Below, in pieces: positions 14,466 through 26,900 of a stretch of DNA of 64,000 nt (position 1 is the stretch's first letter; every line of letters begins with the position of its first letter). Origin of the DNA: Nemertoderma westbladi (taxonomy: Eukaryota > Xenacoelomorpha > Nemertodermatida > Nemertodermatidae); assembly GCA_032718475.1 (NCBI GenBank), contig JAUCBJ010006750.1:62001-126000 (forward strand), read 5' to 3'. A model generated the notes under the pieces. The model was given only the letters and a program-made list of their open reading frames with translations, ran no database searches and was not told where the DNA came from. The position numbers were made by a program, and so were the translations under genes.

Positions 14466-15682
14466 AGTATACTTATTCAGTATATAACAATTCTTCTGTT
14501 TATGTATGCATGTTAGACGCATCTAAAGCGTTTGATCGTGTCAACCATTTCAAATTGTTTCGCAAACTGATAGACCGTGGTGTACCATTATACATTGTTC
14601 GCATTATTATGTTTTGGTATCGTAACCAACTAGTGCGTGTCTGTTGGGATGGGTTTTTCTCACCATCCTTTTCTGTAACTAACGGAACTAGACAAGGTAG
14701 TATTATTTCACCATTGCTCTATAATATTTACATTGATGAGTTAAGTAAGGAATTAAATAGTAGCGGTATAGGTTGTTCTATATGTTCACTTAGGTTAAAT
14801 CACTTAATTTATGCCGACGACTTATGTTTGATCTCAAACTCCATTTTTGGTCTGCAGAAATTAATAGATATAGCCGTAGCCTATGCTACGTCTAACTCTA
14901 TTATATTCAATACTAAGAAAACGAAGTATTTATACTTCATTCATAAATCGTGTGCGTTAACCTCTGTCGCTAGAGTCAAATTGTATGGTTCCAACATAGA
15001 AACTGTTGATAAGTTTAACTATTTAGGGCACGTTATTAGCTCGTCCACTGACGATGACCTAGATATTACACGACAGATGCATCAACTGTACGCCAGAGGG
15101 AATACTCTGGCTAGAAAGTTTTGCCATGCGTCTGTCTATGTTAAAACTGCACTTTTTCGTGCTTACTGTACCCCAATATACTGCAACAGCCTATGGGCTA
15201 GTAAGAACTACTCACATCGTGCGTACGATAAGATTAGGGTAGCTTACAATAATTGTGCTAGGCTACTGTTTAATATCCCTAGGCTCACCGGTGAAGAACC
15301 TACAAGTATGTCACTTTCTTTTGGCGAACTACGTTTGCCAATGTTTTGTCACATTACTTATAGATCCTCACAAAGCCTATTAAATAGAATACTACATTCT
15401 GACAACACTATCTTAGGTGGTGTATACAATTTATGTAGACCTTACTCTGTTATATTTAGTTTGCACCAGCACTAGCCTTTTTCGTTTAACTACGTAATTG
15501 CTATTAGAGTTTCGGTGTTTATTATTAATTACTAGTGTGCTATGTATGTATTTTGTAAAGTATTTGTTTGTAAAGTATTTGTTTGTTTATATCCTTTTTG
15601 TTTATGTCCTTTTTGTTTATGTATCTACTATTTTACTATGGGCCCCCGTGGCTTGGAATAAATACAATAATAAAAAATAATA
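14466..15682 (+). mobile_element. 5'-truncated non-LTR retrotransposon (LINE)
   Basis: A 1217-bp insertion interrupts the satellite. It starts inside the reverse-transcriptase domain, carries the rest of the coding frame to a stop at 15473-15475, then a 3' untranslated region of about 207 bp with short T-rich repeats (TTTGTTTATGTCC-like, 15570-15620), a GGGCCCCCGTGGCTTGGAAT segment at about 15640-15659 and an A-rich tail made of AATAAA/AATAAT units. Severe 5' truncation, an A-rich 3' end and a 5-bp target duplication (ACAAC) are the expected marks of target-primed reverse transcription. Flanking satellite on both sides matches 20770-21780 at a constant offset of 5461 on the right, where no insertion is present. 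The family is probably in the CR1/L2/Jockey-like group; I cannot be more exact. Confidence 0.92.
14468..15475 (+). CDS. LINE reverse transcriptase, N-terminally truncated
   Basis: This frame encodes the C-terminal part of a non-LTR retrotransposon ORF2 polyprotein, which copies element RNA into DNA at a nicked target. Counting from the internal ATG at 14510, LDASKAFDRV (residues 2-11) is motif A with the first catalytic Asp. NGTRQGSIISP (58-68) is motif B, IYADDL (100-105) is motif C with the catalytic YADD, and KKTKY (136-140) is motif D. YLGHVISSS and the following helix-rich stretch are the thumb-like region. The frame stays open upstream of the ATG to the insertion edge, so the ATG is not a true start. 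The endonuclease domain and the first RT motifs are missing, so this copy cannot be autonomous. There is no internal stop or frameshift, which argues for a fairly recent insertion. Confidence 0.92.
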   Translation, partial: YTYSVYNNSSVYVCMLDASKAFDRVNHFKLFRKLIDRGVPLYIVRIIMFWYRNQLVRVCWDGFFSPSFSVTNGTRQGSIISPLLYNIYIDELSKELNSSGIGCSICSLRLNHLIYADDLCLISNSIFGLQKLIDIAVAYATSNSIIFNTKKTKYLYFIHKSCALTSVARVKLYGSNIETVDKFNYLGHVISSSTDDDLDITRQMHQLYARGNTLARKFCHASVYVKTALFRAYCTPIYCNSLWASKNYSHRAYDKIRVAYNNCARLLFNIPRLTGEEPTSMSLSFGELRLPMFCHITYRSSQSLLNRILHSDNTILGGVYNLCRPYSVIFSLHQH

Positions 15683-15687
15683 ACAAC
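15683..15687. repeat. Target-site duplication (right) of the LINE insertion
   Basis: Second copy of ACAAC, directly after the A-rich tail; the satellite resumes here as ACAACGCCGCAGCTG. Confidence 0.8.
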
Positions 15688-18600
15688 GCCGCAGCTGTTA
15701 TTGGTCAGGAGTTTTAGGTAAACTTATTTACAGTTTGTTTAGTATACAATGCAGCAGCTGTTATTGGTCAGGAGTTTTAGGTTAACTTATTTACAGTTTC
15801 TTTAGTATGCAAAGCAGCAGCTGTTATTGGTCAGGAGTTTCAGGTAAACTTATTTACAGTTTCTTCAGTATACAACGCCGCAGCTGTTATTGGTCAGGAG
15901 TTTCAGGTAAACTTATTTACAGTTTCTTTAGTATACAACGCAGCAGCTGTTATTGGTCTGGAGTATCAGGTAAACTTATTTACAGTTTCTTTAGTATACA
16001 ACGCAGCAGCTGTTATTGATCAGGAGTTTCAGGTAAACTTATTTACACAGTTTCTTTAGTATACAACGCAGCAGCTGTTATTGGTCTGGAGTTTCAGGTA
16101 AACTTATTTACAGTTTCTTTAGTATACAACACAGCAGCTGCTATTGGTCAGGAGTTTCAGGTAAACTTATTTACAGTTTCTTTAGCATACAACGCAGCAG
16201 CGATTATTGGTCAGGAGTTTCAGGTAAACTTATTTACACAGTTTCTTTAGTATACAATGCAGCAGCTGTTATTGGTCAGAAGTTTCAGGTAAACTTATTT
16301 ACAGTTTCTTCAGTATACAACGCAGCAGCTGTTTTGGTCAGGAGTTTCAGGTAAACTTATTTACAGATTCTTTAGTATCAACGCCGCAGCTGTTATTGGT
16401 CAGGAGTTTCAGGTAAACTTATTTACACAGTTTCTTTAGTATACAACGCAGCAGCTGTTATTGGTCAGGAGTTTCAGGTAGACTTATTTACAGTTTCTTT
16501 AGTATACAACGCCGCAGCTGTTATTGGTCAGGAGTTTCAGGTAAACTTACTTACAAAATTTCTTTAGTATCAACGCAGCAGCTGTTATTGGTCAGGAGTT
16601 TCAGGTAAACTTATTTACAGTTTCTTTAGTATACAACGCAGCAGCTGTTATTGGTCAGGAGTTTCAGGTAAACTTATTTACACGGTTTCTTTAGTATACA
16701 ACGCAGCAGCTGTTTTTGGTCAGGAGTTTCAGGTAAACTTATTTACAGTTTCTTTAGTATACAACACAGCAGCTGTTTTGGTCAGGAGTTTCAGGTAAAC
16801 TTATTTACAGATTCTTTAGTATCAACGCCGCAGCTGTTATTGGTCAGGAGTTTCAGGTAAACTTATTTACACAGTTTCTTTAGTATACAACGCAGCAGCT
16901 GTTATTGGTCAGGAGAGTTTCAGGTAAACTTATTTACAGTTTCTTTAGTATCAACGCCGCAGCTGTTATTGGTCAGGAGTTTCAGGTAAACTTATTTACA
17001 GTTTCTTTAGTATACAACGCAGCAGCTGTTATTGGTCAGGAGTTTCAGGTAAACTTATTTACAGTTTCTTTAGTATACAACGCAGCAGCTGTTATTGGTC
17101 AGGAGTTTCAGGTAAACTTATTTACACAGTTTCTTTAGTATACAATGCAGCAGCTGTTCTTGGTCAGGAGTTTCAGGTAAACTTATTTATAGTTTCTTTA
17201 GTATACAACGCAGCAGCTGTTATTGGTCAGGAGTTTCAGGTAAACTTATTTATAGTTTCTTTAGTATACAACGCAGCAGCTGTTATTGGTCAGGAGTTTC
17301 AGGTAAACTTATTTACAGTTTCTTTAGTATACAACGCAGCAGCTGTTATTGATCAGGAGTTTCAGGTAAACTTATTTACACAGTTTCTTTAGTATACAAC
17401 GCTGCAGCTGTTCTTGGTCAGGAGTTTCAGGTAAACTTATTTATAGTTTCTTTAGTATACAACGCAGCAGCTGTTATTGGTCAGGAGTTTCAGGTAAACT
17501 TATTTACAGTTTCTTTAGTATACAACGCAGCAGCTGTTATTGATCAGGAGTTTCAGGTAAACTTATTTACACAGTTTCTTTAGTATACAATGCCGCAGTT
17601 GTTATTGCTCAGGAGTTTCAGGTAAACTTATTTACAGTTTCTTTAGTATACAACGCAGCAGCTGTTATTGGTCAGGAGAGTTTCAGGTAAACTTATTTAC
17701 ACAGTTTCTTTAGTATACAACGCAGCAGCTGTTATTGGTCAGGAGTTTCAGGTAAACTTATTTACATAGTTTCTTTAGTATACAACGCCGCAGTTGTTAT
17801 TGGTCAGGGGTTTCAGGTAAACTTATTTACAGTTTCTTTAGTATACAACGCAGCAGATGTTATTGGTCAGGAGTTTCAGGTGAACTTATTTACACAGTTT
17901 CTTTAGTATCAACGCCGCAGCTGTTATTGGTCAGGAGTTTCAGGTAAACTTGTTTACAGTTTCTTTAGTATACAACGCAGCAGCTGTTATTGGTCAGGAG
18001 TTTCAGGTAAACTTGTTTACAGTTTCTTTAGTATACAATGCAGCAGCTGTTATTGGTCAGGAGTTTCAGGTAAACTTATTTACACGGTTTCTTTAGTATA
18101 CAACGCAGCAGCTGTTATTGGTCAAGAGTTTCAGGTAAACTTATTTACAGAGTTTCTTTAGTATACAATGCAGCAGCTGTTATTGGTCAGGAGTTTCAGG
18201 TAAACTTATTTACACAGTTTCTTTAGTATACAACGCCGCAGTTGTTATTGGTCAGGAGTTTCAGGTAAACTTATTTACAGTTTCTTTAGTATACTAAACA
18301 GCAGCTGTTATTGGTCAGGAGTTTCAGGTGAACTTATTTACACAGTTTCTTTAGTATCAACGCCGCAGCTGTTATTGGTCAGGAGTTTCAGGTAAACTTG
18401 TTTACAGTTTCTTTAGTATACAACGCAGTAGCTGTTATTGGTCAGGAGTTTCAGGTAAACTTGTTTACAGTTTCTTTAGTATACAACGCAGCAGCTGTTA
18501 TTGTTCAGGAGTTTCAGGTAAACTTATTTACAGTTTCTTTAGTATACAACGCAGCAGCTGATATTGGTCAGGAGTTTCAGGTAAACTTATTTACACGGTT

Positions 18601-21600
18601 ACTTTAGTATTCAACCCAGCAGCTGTTATTGGTCAGGAGTTTCAGGTAAACTTATTTACAGTTTCTTTAGTATACAACGCCGCAGCTGCTATTGGTCAGG
18701 AGTTTCAGGTAAACTTATTTACAGTTTCTTTAGTATACAACGCAGCAGCTGATATTGGTCAGGAGTTTCAGGTAAATTTATTTACACGGTTACTTTAGTA
18801 TACAACGCAGCAGCTGTTATTGGTCAGGAGTTTCAGGTAAACTTATTTACAGTTTCTTTAGAATACAACGCCGCAGCTGCTATTGGTCAGGAGTTTCAGG
18901 TAAACTTATTTACACAGTTTCTTTAGTATACAACGCAGCAGCTGTTATTGGTCAGGAGTTTCAGGTAAACTTATTTACATGGTTTCTTTAGTATACAATG
19001 CAGCAGCTGTTATTGGTCAGGAGTTTCAGGTAAACTTATTTACAGTTTCTTTAGTATACAACGCTGCAGCTGTTATTGGTCAGGAGTTTCAGGTCGACTT
19101 ATTTACAGTTTCTTTAGTATACAACGCAGCAGCTGTTATTGGTCAGGAGTTTCAGGTAGACTTATTTACAGTTTCTTTAGTATACAACGCAGCAGCTGTT
19201 ATTGGTCAGGAGTTTCAGGTAGACTTATTTACAGTTTCTTTAGTATACAACACAGCAGCTGTTTTGGTCAGGTGTTTCAGGTAAACTTATTTACAGATTC
19301 TTTAGTATCAACGCCGCAGCTGTTATTGGTCAGGAGTTTCAGGTAGACTTATTTACAGTTTCTTTAGTATACAACGCAGCAGCTGTTATTGGTCAGGAGT
19401 TTCAGGTAGACTTATTTACAGTTTCTTTAGTATACAACACAGCAGCTGTTTTGGTCAGGAGTTTCAGGTAAACTTATTTACAGATTCTTTAGTATACAAC
19501 GCCGCAGCAGTTAATGGTCAGAAGTTTCAGGTAAACTTATTTACACAGTTTCTTTAGTATACAACGCAGCAGCTGTTATTGGTCAGGAGTTTCAGGTAAA
19601 CTTATTTACAGTTTCTTTAGTATACAACGCCGCAGCAGTTAATGGTCAGAAGTTTCAGGTAAACTTATTTACACAGTTTCTTTAGTATACAACGCCGCAG
19701 CTGTTATTGGTCAGGAGTTTCAGGTAAACTTATTTACAGTTTCTTTAGTATACAACGCAGCAGCTGTTATTGGTCAGGAGTTTCAGGTAAACTTATTTAC
19801 ACAGTTTCTTTAGTATACAACGCAGCAGCTGTTATTGGTCAGGAGTTTCAGGTAAAAATACTTACAAAATTCTATTAGTATACAACGCAGCATCTGTTAT
19901 TGGTCAGGTGTTTCAGGTAAACTTATTTACAGTTTCTTTAGTATACAACGCCGCAGCAGTTAATGGCCAGAAGTTTCAGGTAAACTTATTTACACAGTTT
20001 CTTTAGTATACAACGCAGCAGCTGTTATTGGTCAGGAGTTTCAGGTAAACTTAATTACAGTTTCTTCAGTATACAACCCAGTAGCTGTTATTGGTCAGGA
20101 GTTTCAGGTAAACTTATTTACACAGTTTCTTTAGTATACAACGCAGCAGCTGTTATTGGTCAGGAGTTTCACGTAAACTTATTTACAGTTTCTTTTGTAT
20201 ACAATGCAGCAGCTGTTATTGGTCAGGAGTTTCAGGTAAACTTATTTACAGTTTCTTTAGTATACAACGCAGCAGCTGTTATTGATCAGGAGTTTCAGGT
20301 AAACTTATTTACAGTTTCTTTAGTATACAACGCAGCAGCTGTTATTGGTCAGGAGTTTCAGGTAAACTTATTTACAGTTTCTTTTGTATACAACGCAGCA
20401 GCAGTTATTGGTCAGGAGTTTGAGGTAAACTTATTTACAGTTTCTTCAGTATACAACGCCGCAGCTGTTATTGGTCAGGAGTTTCAGGTAAACTTATTTA
20501 CAGTTTCTTTAGTATACAATGCAGCAGCTGTTATTGGTCAGGAGTTTCAGGTAAACTTATTTACGGTTTCTTTAGTATACAACGCAGCAGCTGTTATTGG
20601 TCAGGAGTTTCAGGTAAACTTATTTACAGTTTCTTTAGTATACAACGCAGCAGCTGTTATTGGTCAGGAGTTTCAGGTAAACTTATTTACAGTTTCTTTA
20701 GTATACAACGCAGCAGCCTTTATTGGTCATTAGTTTCAGGTAAACTTATTTACAGTTTCTTTAGTATACAACGCAGTTATTGGTCAGGAGTTTCAGGTAA
20801 ACTTACTTACAAAATTTCTTTAGTATACAACGCAGCATCTGTTATTGGTCAGGAGTTTCAGGTAAACTTATTTACAGTTTCTTTAGTATACAACACAGCA
20901 GCTGCTATTGGTCAGGAGTTTCAGGTAAACTTATTTACAGTTTCTTTAGCATACAACGCAGCAGCGGTTATTGGTCAGGAGTTTCAGGTAAACTTATTTA
21001 CACAGTTTCTTTAGTATACAATGCAGCAGCTGTTATTGGTCAGAAGTTTCAGGTAAACTTATTTACAGTTTCTTCAGTATACAACGCAGCAGCTGTTATT
21101 GGTCAGGAGTTTCAGGTAAACTTATTTACAGTTTCTTCAGTATACAACGCCGCAGCTGTTATTGGTCAGGAGTTTTAGGTAAACTTATTTACAGTTTGTT
21201 TAGTATACAATGCAGCAGCTGTTATTGGTCAGGAGTTTTAGGTTAACTTATTTACAGTTTCTTTAGTATGCAAAGCAGCAGCTGTTATTGGTCAGGAGTT
21301 TCAGGTAAACTTATTTACAGTTTCTTCAGTATACAACGCCGCAGCTGTTATTGGTCAGGAGTTTCAGGTAAACTTATTTACAGTTTCTTTAGTATACAAC
21401 GCAGCAGCTGTTATTGGTCTGGAGTATCAGGTAAACTTATTTACAGTTTCTTTAGTATACAACGCAGCAGCTGTTATTGATCAGGAGTTTCAGGTAAACT
21501 TATTTACACAGTTTCTTTAGTATACAACGCAGCAGCTGTTATTGGTCTGGAGTTTCAGGTAAACTTATTTACAGTTTCTTTAGTATACAACACAGCAGCT

Positions 21601-23999
21601 GCTATTGGTCAGGAGTTTCAGGTAAACTTATTTACAGTTTCTTTAGCATACAACGCAGCAGCGATTATTGGTCAGGAGTTTCAGGTAAACTTATTTACAC
21701 AGTTTCTTTAGTATACAATGCAGCAGCTGTTATTGGTCAGAAGTTTCAGGTAAACTTATTTACAGTTTCTTCAGAATACAACGCAGCAGCTGTTATTGGT
21801 CAGGAGTTTCAGGTAAACTTATTTACAGTTTCTTCAGTATACAACGCCGCAGCTGTTATTGGTCAGGAGTTTTAGGTAAACTTATTTACAGTTTCTTTAG
21901 TATACAATGCAGCAGCTGTTATTGGTCAGGAGTTTCAGGTTAACTTATTTACAGTTTCTTTAGTATGCAAAGCAGCAGCTGTTATTGGTCAGGAGTTTCA
22001 GGTAAACTTATTTACAGTTTCTTCAGTATACAACGCCGCAGCTGTTATTGGTCAGGAGTTTCAGGTAAACTTATTTACAGTTTCTTTAGTATACAACGCA
22101 GCAGCTGTTATTGGTCTGGAGTATCAGGTAAACTTATTTACAGTTTCTTTAGTATACAACGCAGCAGCTGTTATTGATCAGGAGTTTCAGGTAAACTTAT
22201 TTACACAGTTTCTTTAGTATACAACGCAGCAGCTGTTATTAGTCAGGAGTTTCAGGTAAACTTAGTTACTTTAGTATACAACGCAGCAGCTGTTATTGGT
22301 CAGGAGTTTCAGGTAAACTTATTTACAGTTTCTTTAGTATACAACGCCGCAGCTGCTATTGGTCAGGAGTTTCAGGTAAACTTATTTACAGTTTCTTTCG
22401 TATACAACGCAGCAGCTGATATTGGTCAGGAGTTTCAGGTAAACTTATTTACACGGTTACTTTAGTATACAACGCAGCAGCTGTTATTGGTCAGGAGTTT
22501 CAGGTAAACTTATTTACAGTTTCTTTAGTATACAACGCCGCAGCTGCTATTGGTCAGGAGTCTCAGGTCGACTTATTTACAGTTTCTTTAGTATACAACG
22601 CAGCAGCTGTTATTGGTCAGGAGTTTCAGGTAGACTTATTTACAGTTTCTTTAGTATACAACGCAGCAGCTGTTATTGGTCACGAGTTTCAGGTAGACTT
22701 ATTTACAGTTTCTTTAGTATACAACACAGCAGCTGTTTTGGTCAGGAGTTTCAGGTAAACTTATTTACAGATTCTTTAGTATCAACGCCGCAGCTGTTAT
22801 TGGTCAGGAGTTTCAGGTAAACTTATTTACAGTTTCTTTAGTATACAACGCAGCAGCTGTTATTGGTCAGAAGTTTCAGGTAGACTTATTTACAGTTTCT
22901 TTAGTATACAACGCAGCAGCTGTTATTGGTCAGGAGTTTCAGGTAGATTTATTTACAGTTTCTTTAGTATACAACGCAGCAGCTGTTATTGGTCAGGAGT
23001 TTCAGGTAAACTTATTTACAGTTTCTTTAGTATACAACGCAGCAGCTGTTATTGGTCAGGAGTTTCAGGTAGACTTATTTACAGTTTCTTTAGTATACAA
23101 CACAGCAGCTGTTTTGGTCAGGAGTTTCAGGTAAACTTATTTACACAGTTTCTTTAGTATACAACGCAGCAGCTGTTATTGGTCAGGAGTTTCAGGTAAA
23201 CTTATTTACAGTTTCTTTAGTATACAACGCAGCAGCTGTTATTGGTCAGAAGTTTCAGGTAGACTTATTTACAGTTTCTTTAGTATACAACGCAGCAGCT
23301 GTTATTGGTCAGGAGTTTCAGGTAGATTTATTTACAGTTTCTTTAGTATACAACGCCGCAGCTGTTATTGGTCAGGAGTTTCAGGTAAACTTATTTACAG
23401 TTTCTTTAGTATACAACGCAGCAGCTGTTATTGGTCAGAAGTTTCAGGTAGACTTATTTACAGTTTCTTTAGTATACAACGCAGCAGCTGTTATTGGTCA
23501 GGAGTTTCAGGTAAACTTATTTACAGTTTCTTTAGTATACAACGCAGCAGCTGTTATTGGTCAGGAGTTTCAGGTAAACTTATTTACAGTTTCTTTAGTA
23601 TACAACGCAGCAGCTGTTATTGGTCAGAAGTTTCAGGTAGACTTATTTACAGTTTCTTTAGTATACAACGCAGCAGCTGTTATTGGTCAGGAGTTTCAGG
23701 TAGATTTATTTACAGTTTCTTTAGTATACAACGCCGCAGCTGTTATTGGTCAGGAGTTTCAGGTAAACTTATTTACAGTTTCTTTAGTATACAACGCAGC
23801 AGCTGTTATTGGTCAGGAGTTTCAGGTAGACTTATTTACAGTTTCTTTAGTATACAACACAGCAGCTGTTTTGGTCAGGAGTTTCAGGTAAACTTATTTA
23901 CACAGTTTCTTTAGTATACAACGCAGCAGCTGTTATTGGTCAGGAGTTTCAGGTAGACTTATTTACAGTTTCTTTAGTATACAACACAGCAGCTGTTTT

Positions 24000-26900
24000 G
24001 GTCAGGAGTTTCAGGTAAACTTATTTACAGATTCTTTAGTATCAACGCCGCAGCTGTTATTGGTCAGGAGTTTCAGGTAAACTTATTTACACAGTTTCTT
24101 TAGTATACAACGCAGCAGCTGTTATTGGTCAGGAGTTTCAGGTAGACTTATTTACAGTTTCTTTAGTATACAACACAGCAGCTGTTTTGGTCAGGAGTTT
24201 CAGGTAAACTTATTTACAGATTCTTTAGTATCAACGCCGCAGCTGTTATTGGTCAGGAGTTTCAGGTAGACTTATTTACAGTTTCTTTAGTATACAACGC
24301 AGCAGCTGTTATTGGTCAGGAGTTTCAGGTAGACTTATTTACAGTTTCTTTAGTATACAACACAGCAGCTGTTTTGGTCAGGAGTTTCAGGTAAACTTAT
24401 TTACAGATTCTTTAGTATCAACGCCGCAGCTGTTATTGGTCAGGAGTTTCAGGTAAACTTATTTACACAGTTTCTTTAGTATACAACGCAGCAGCTGTTA
24501 TTGGTCAGGAGTTTCAGGTAAAAATACTTACAAAATTTCTTTAGTATACAACGCAGCATCTGTTATTGGTCAGGAGTTTCAGGTAAACTTATTTACAGTT
24601 TCTTTAGTATACAATGCAGCAGCTGTTATTGGTCAGGTGTTTCAGGTAAACTTATTTACAGTTTCTTTAGTATACAACGCCGCAGCAGTTAATGGTCAGG
24701 AGTTTCAGGTAAACTTATTTACACAGTTTCTTTAGTATACAACGCAGCAGCTGTTATTGGTCAGGAGTTTCAGGTAAACTTAATTACAGTTTCTTCAGTA
24801 GACAACGCAGCAGCGGTTATTGGTCAGGAGTTTCAGGTAAACTTATTTACACAGTTTCTTTAGTATACAACGCAGCAGCTGTTATTGGTCAGGAGTTTCA
24901 CGTAAACTTATTTACAGTTTCTTTAGTATATAATGCAGAAGCTGTTATTGGTCAGGAGTTTCAGGTAAACTTATTTACAGTTTCTTTAGTATACAACGCA
25001 GCAGCTGTTATTGATCAGGAGTTTCAGGTAAACCTATTTACAGTTTCTTTAGTATACAACGCAGCAGCTGTTATTGGTCAGGAGTTTCAGGTAAACTTAT
25101 TTACAGTTTCTTTTGTATACAACGCAGCAGCAGTTATTGGTCAGGAGTTTCACGTAAACTTATTTACAGTTTCTTTAGTATACAACGCAGCAGCTGTTAT
25201 TGATCAGGAGTTTCAGGTAAACTTATTTACAGTTTCTTTAGTATACAATGCAGCAGCTGTTATTGGTCAGGAGTTTCAGGTAAACTTATTTACAGTTTCT
25301 TTTGTATACAACGCAGCAGCAGTTATTGGTCAGGAGTTTCAGGTAAACTTATTTACAGTTTCTTCAGTATACAACGCCGCAGCTGTTATTGGTCAGGAGT
25401 TTCAGGTAAAAATTCTTACAAAATTTCTTTAGTATACAACGCAGCATCTGTTATTGGTCAGGAGTTTCAGGTAAACTTATTTACAGTTTCTTTAGTATAC
25501 AATGCAGCAGCTGTTATTGGTCAGGTGTTTCAGGTAAACTTATTTACAGTTTCTTTAGTATACAACGCCGCAGCAGTTAATGGTCAGGAGTTTCAGGTAA
25601 ACTTATTTACACAGTTTCTTTAGTATACAACGCAGCAGCTGTTATTGGTCAGGAGTTTCAGGTAAACTTAATTACAGTTTCTTCAGTAGACAACGCAGCA
25701 GCGGTTATTGGTCAGGAGTTTCAGGTAAACTTATTTACACAGTTTCTTTAGTATACAACGCAGCAGCTGTTATTGGTCAGGAGTTTCACGTAAACTTATT
25801 TACAGTTTCTTTAGTATACAATGCAGAAGCTGTTATTGGTCAGGAGTTTCAGGTAAACTTATTTACAGTTTCTTTAGTATACAACGCAGCAGCTGTTATT
25901 GATCAGGAGTTTCAGGTAAACTTATTTACAGTTTCTTTAGTATACAACGCAGCAGCTGTTATTGGTCAGGAGTTTCAGGTAAACTTATTTACAGTTTCTT
26001 TTGTATACAACGCAGCAGCAGTTATTGGTCAGGAGTTTCACGTAAACTTATTTACAGTTTCTTCAGTATACAACGCCGCAGCTGTTATTGGTCAGGAGTT
26101 TCAGGTAAACTTATTTACAGTTTCTTTAGTATACAATGCAGCAGCTGTTATTGGTCAGGAGTTTCAGGTAAACTTATTTACGGTTTCTTTAGTATACGAC
26201 GCAGCAGCTGTTATTGGTCAGGAGTTTCAGGTAAACTTATTTACAGTTTCTTTAGTATACAACGCAGCAGCTGTTATTGGTCAGGAGTTTCAGGTAAACT
26301 TATTTACAGTTTCTTTAGTATACAACGCAGCAGCTGTTATTGGTCAGGAGTTTCAGGTAAACTTATTTACAGTTTCTTTAGTATACAACGCAGCAGCAGT
26401 TATTGGTCATTAGTTTCAGGTAAACTTATTTACAGTTTCTTTAGTATACAACGCAGTTATTGGTCAGGAGTTTCAGGTAAACTTACTTACAAAATTTCTT
26501 TAGTATACAACGCAGCATCTGTTATTGGTCAGGAGTTTCAGGTAAACTTATTTACAGTTTCTTTAGTATACAACACAGCAGCTGCTATTGGTCAGGAGTT
26601 TCAGGTAAACTTATTTACAGTTTCGTTAGCATACAATGCAGCAGCGGTTATTGGTCAGGAGTTTCAGGTAAACTTATTTACACAGTTTCTTTAGTATACA
26701 ATGCAGCAGCTGTTATTGGTCAGAAGTTTCAGGTAAACTTATTTACAGTTTCTTCAGTATACAACGGAGCAGCTGTTATTGGTCAGGAGTTTCAGGTAAA
26801 CTTATTTACACGGTTACTTTAGTATACAACGCAGCAGCTGTTATTGGTCAGGAGTTTCAGGTAAACTTATTTACAGTTTCTTTAGTATACAACGCCGCAG

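Larger units (their letters stand above)
227..19284. repeat. Multi-kb higher-order repeats within the satellite
   Basis: The same ordered run of variant monomers recurs. The run beginning TTGTTTACAGTTTC with a GCAGTAGCTG variant starts at 227, 7087, 11847 and 18398. The run containing GTCGAC then GTAGAC monomers starts at 808, 7666, 12428 and 18979. Paired spacings agree (about 6.86, 4.76 and 6.55 kb), so whole multi-kilobase segments were copied and later lost or gained monomers. The 4.76-kb copy lacks part of what the 6.86-kb copy carries. This is seen directly; exact boundaries need a self dot plot. Confidence 0.85.

Noticed and set aside
15498-15680. A 60-residue protein after the LINE RT
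   Set aside because: It lies in the LINE 3' untranslated region and is made from T-rich repeats; no domain and no conservation visible.
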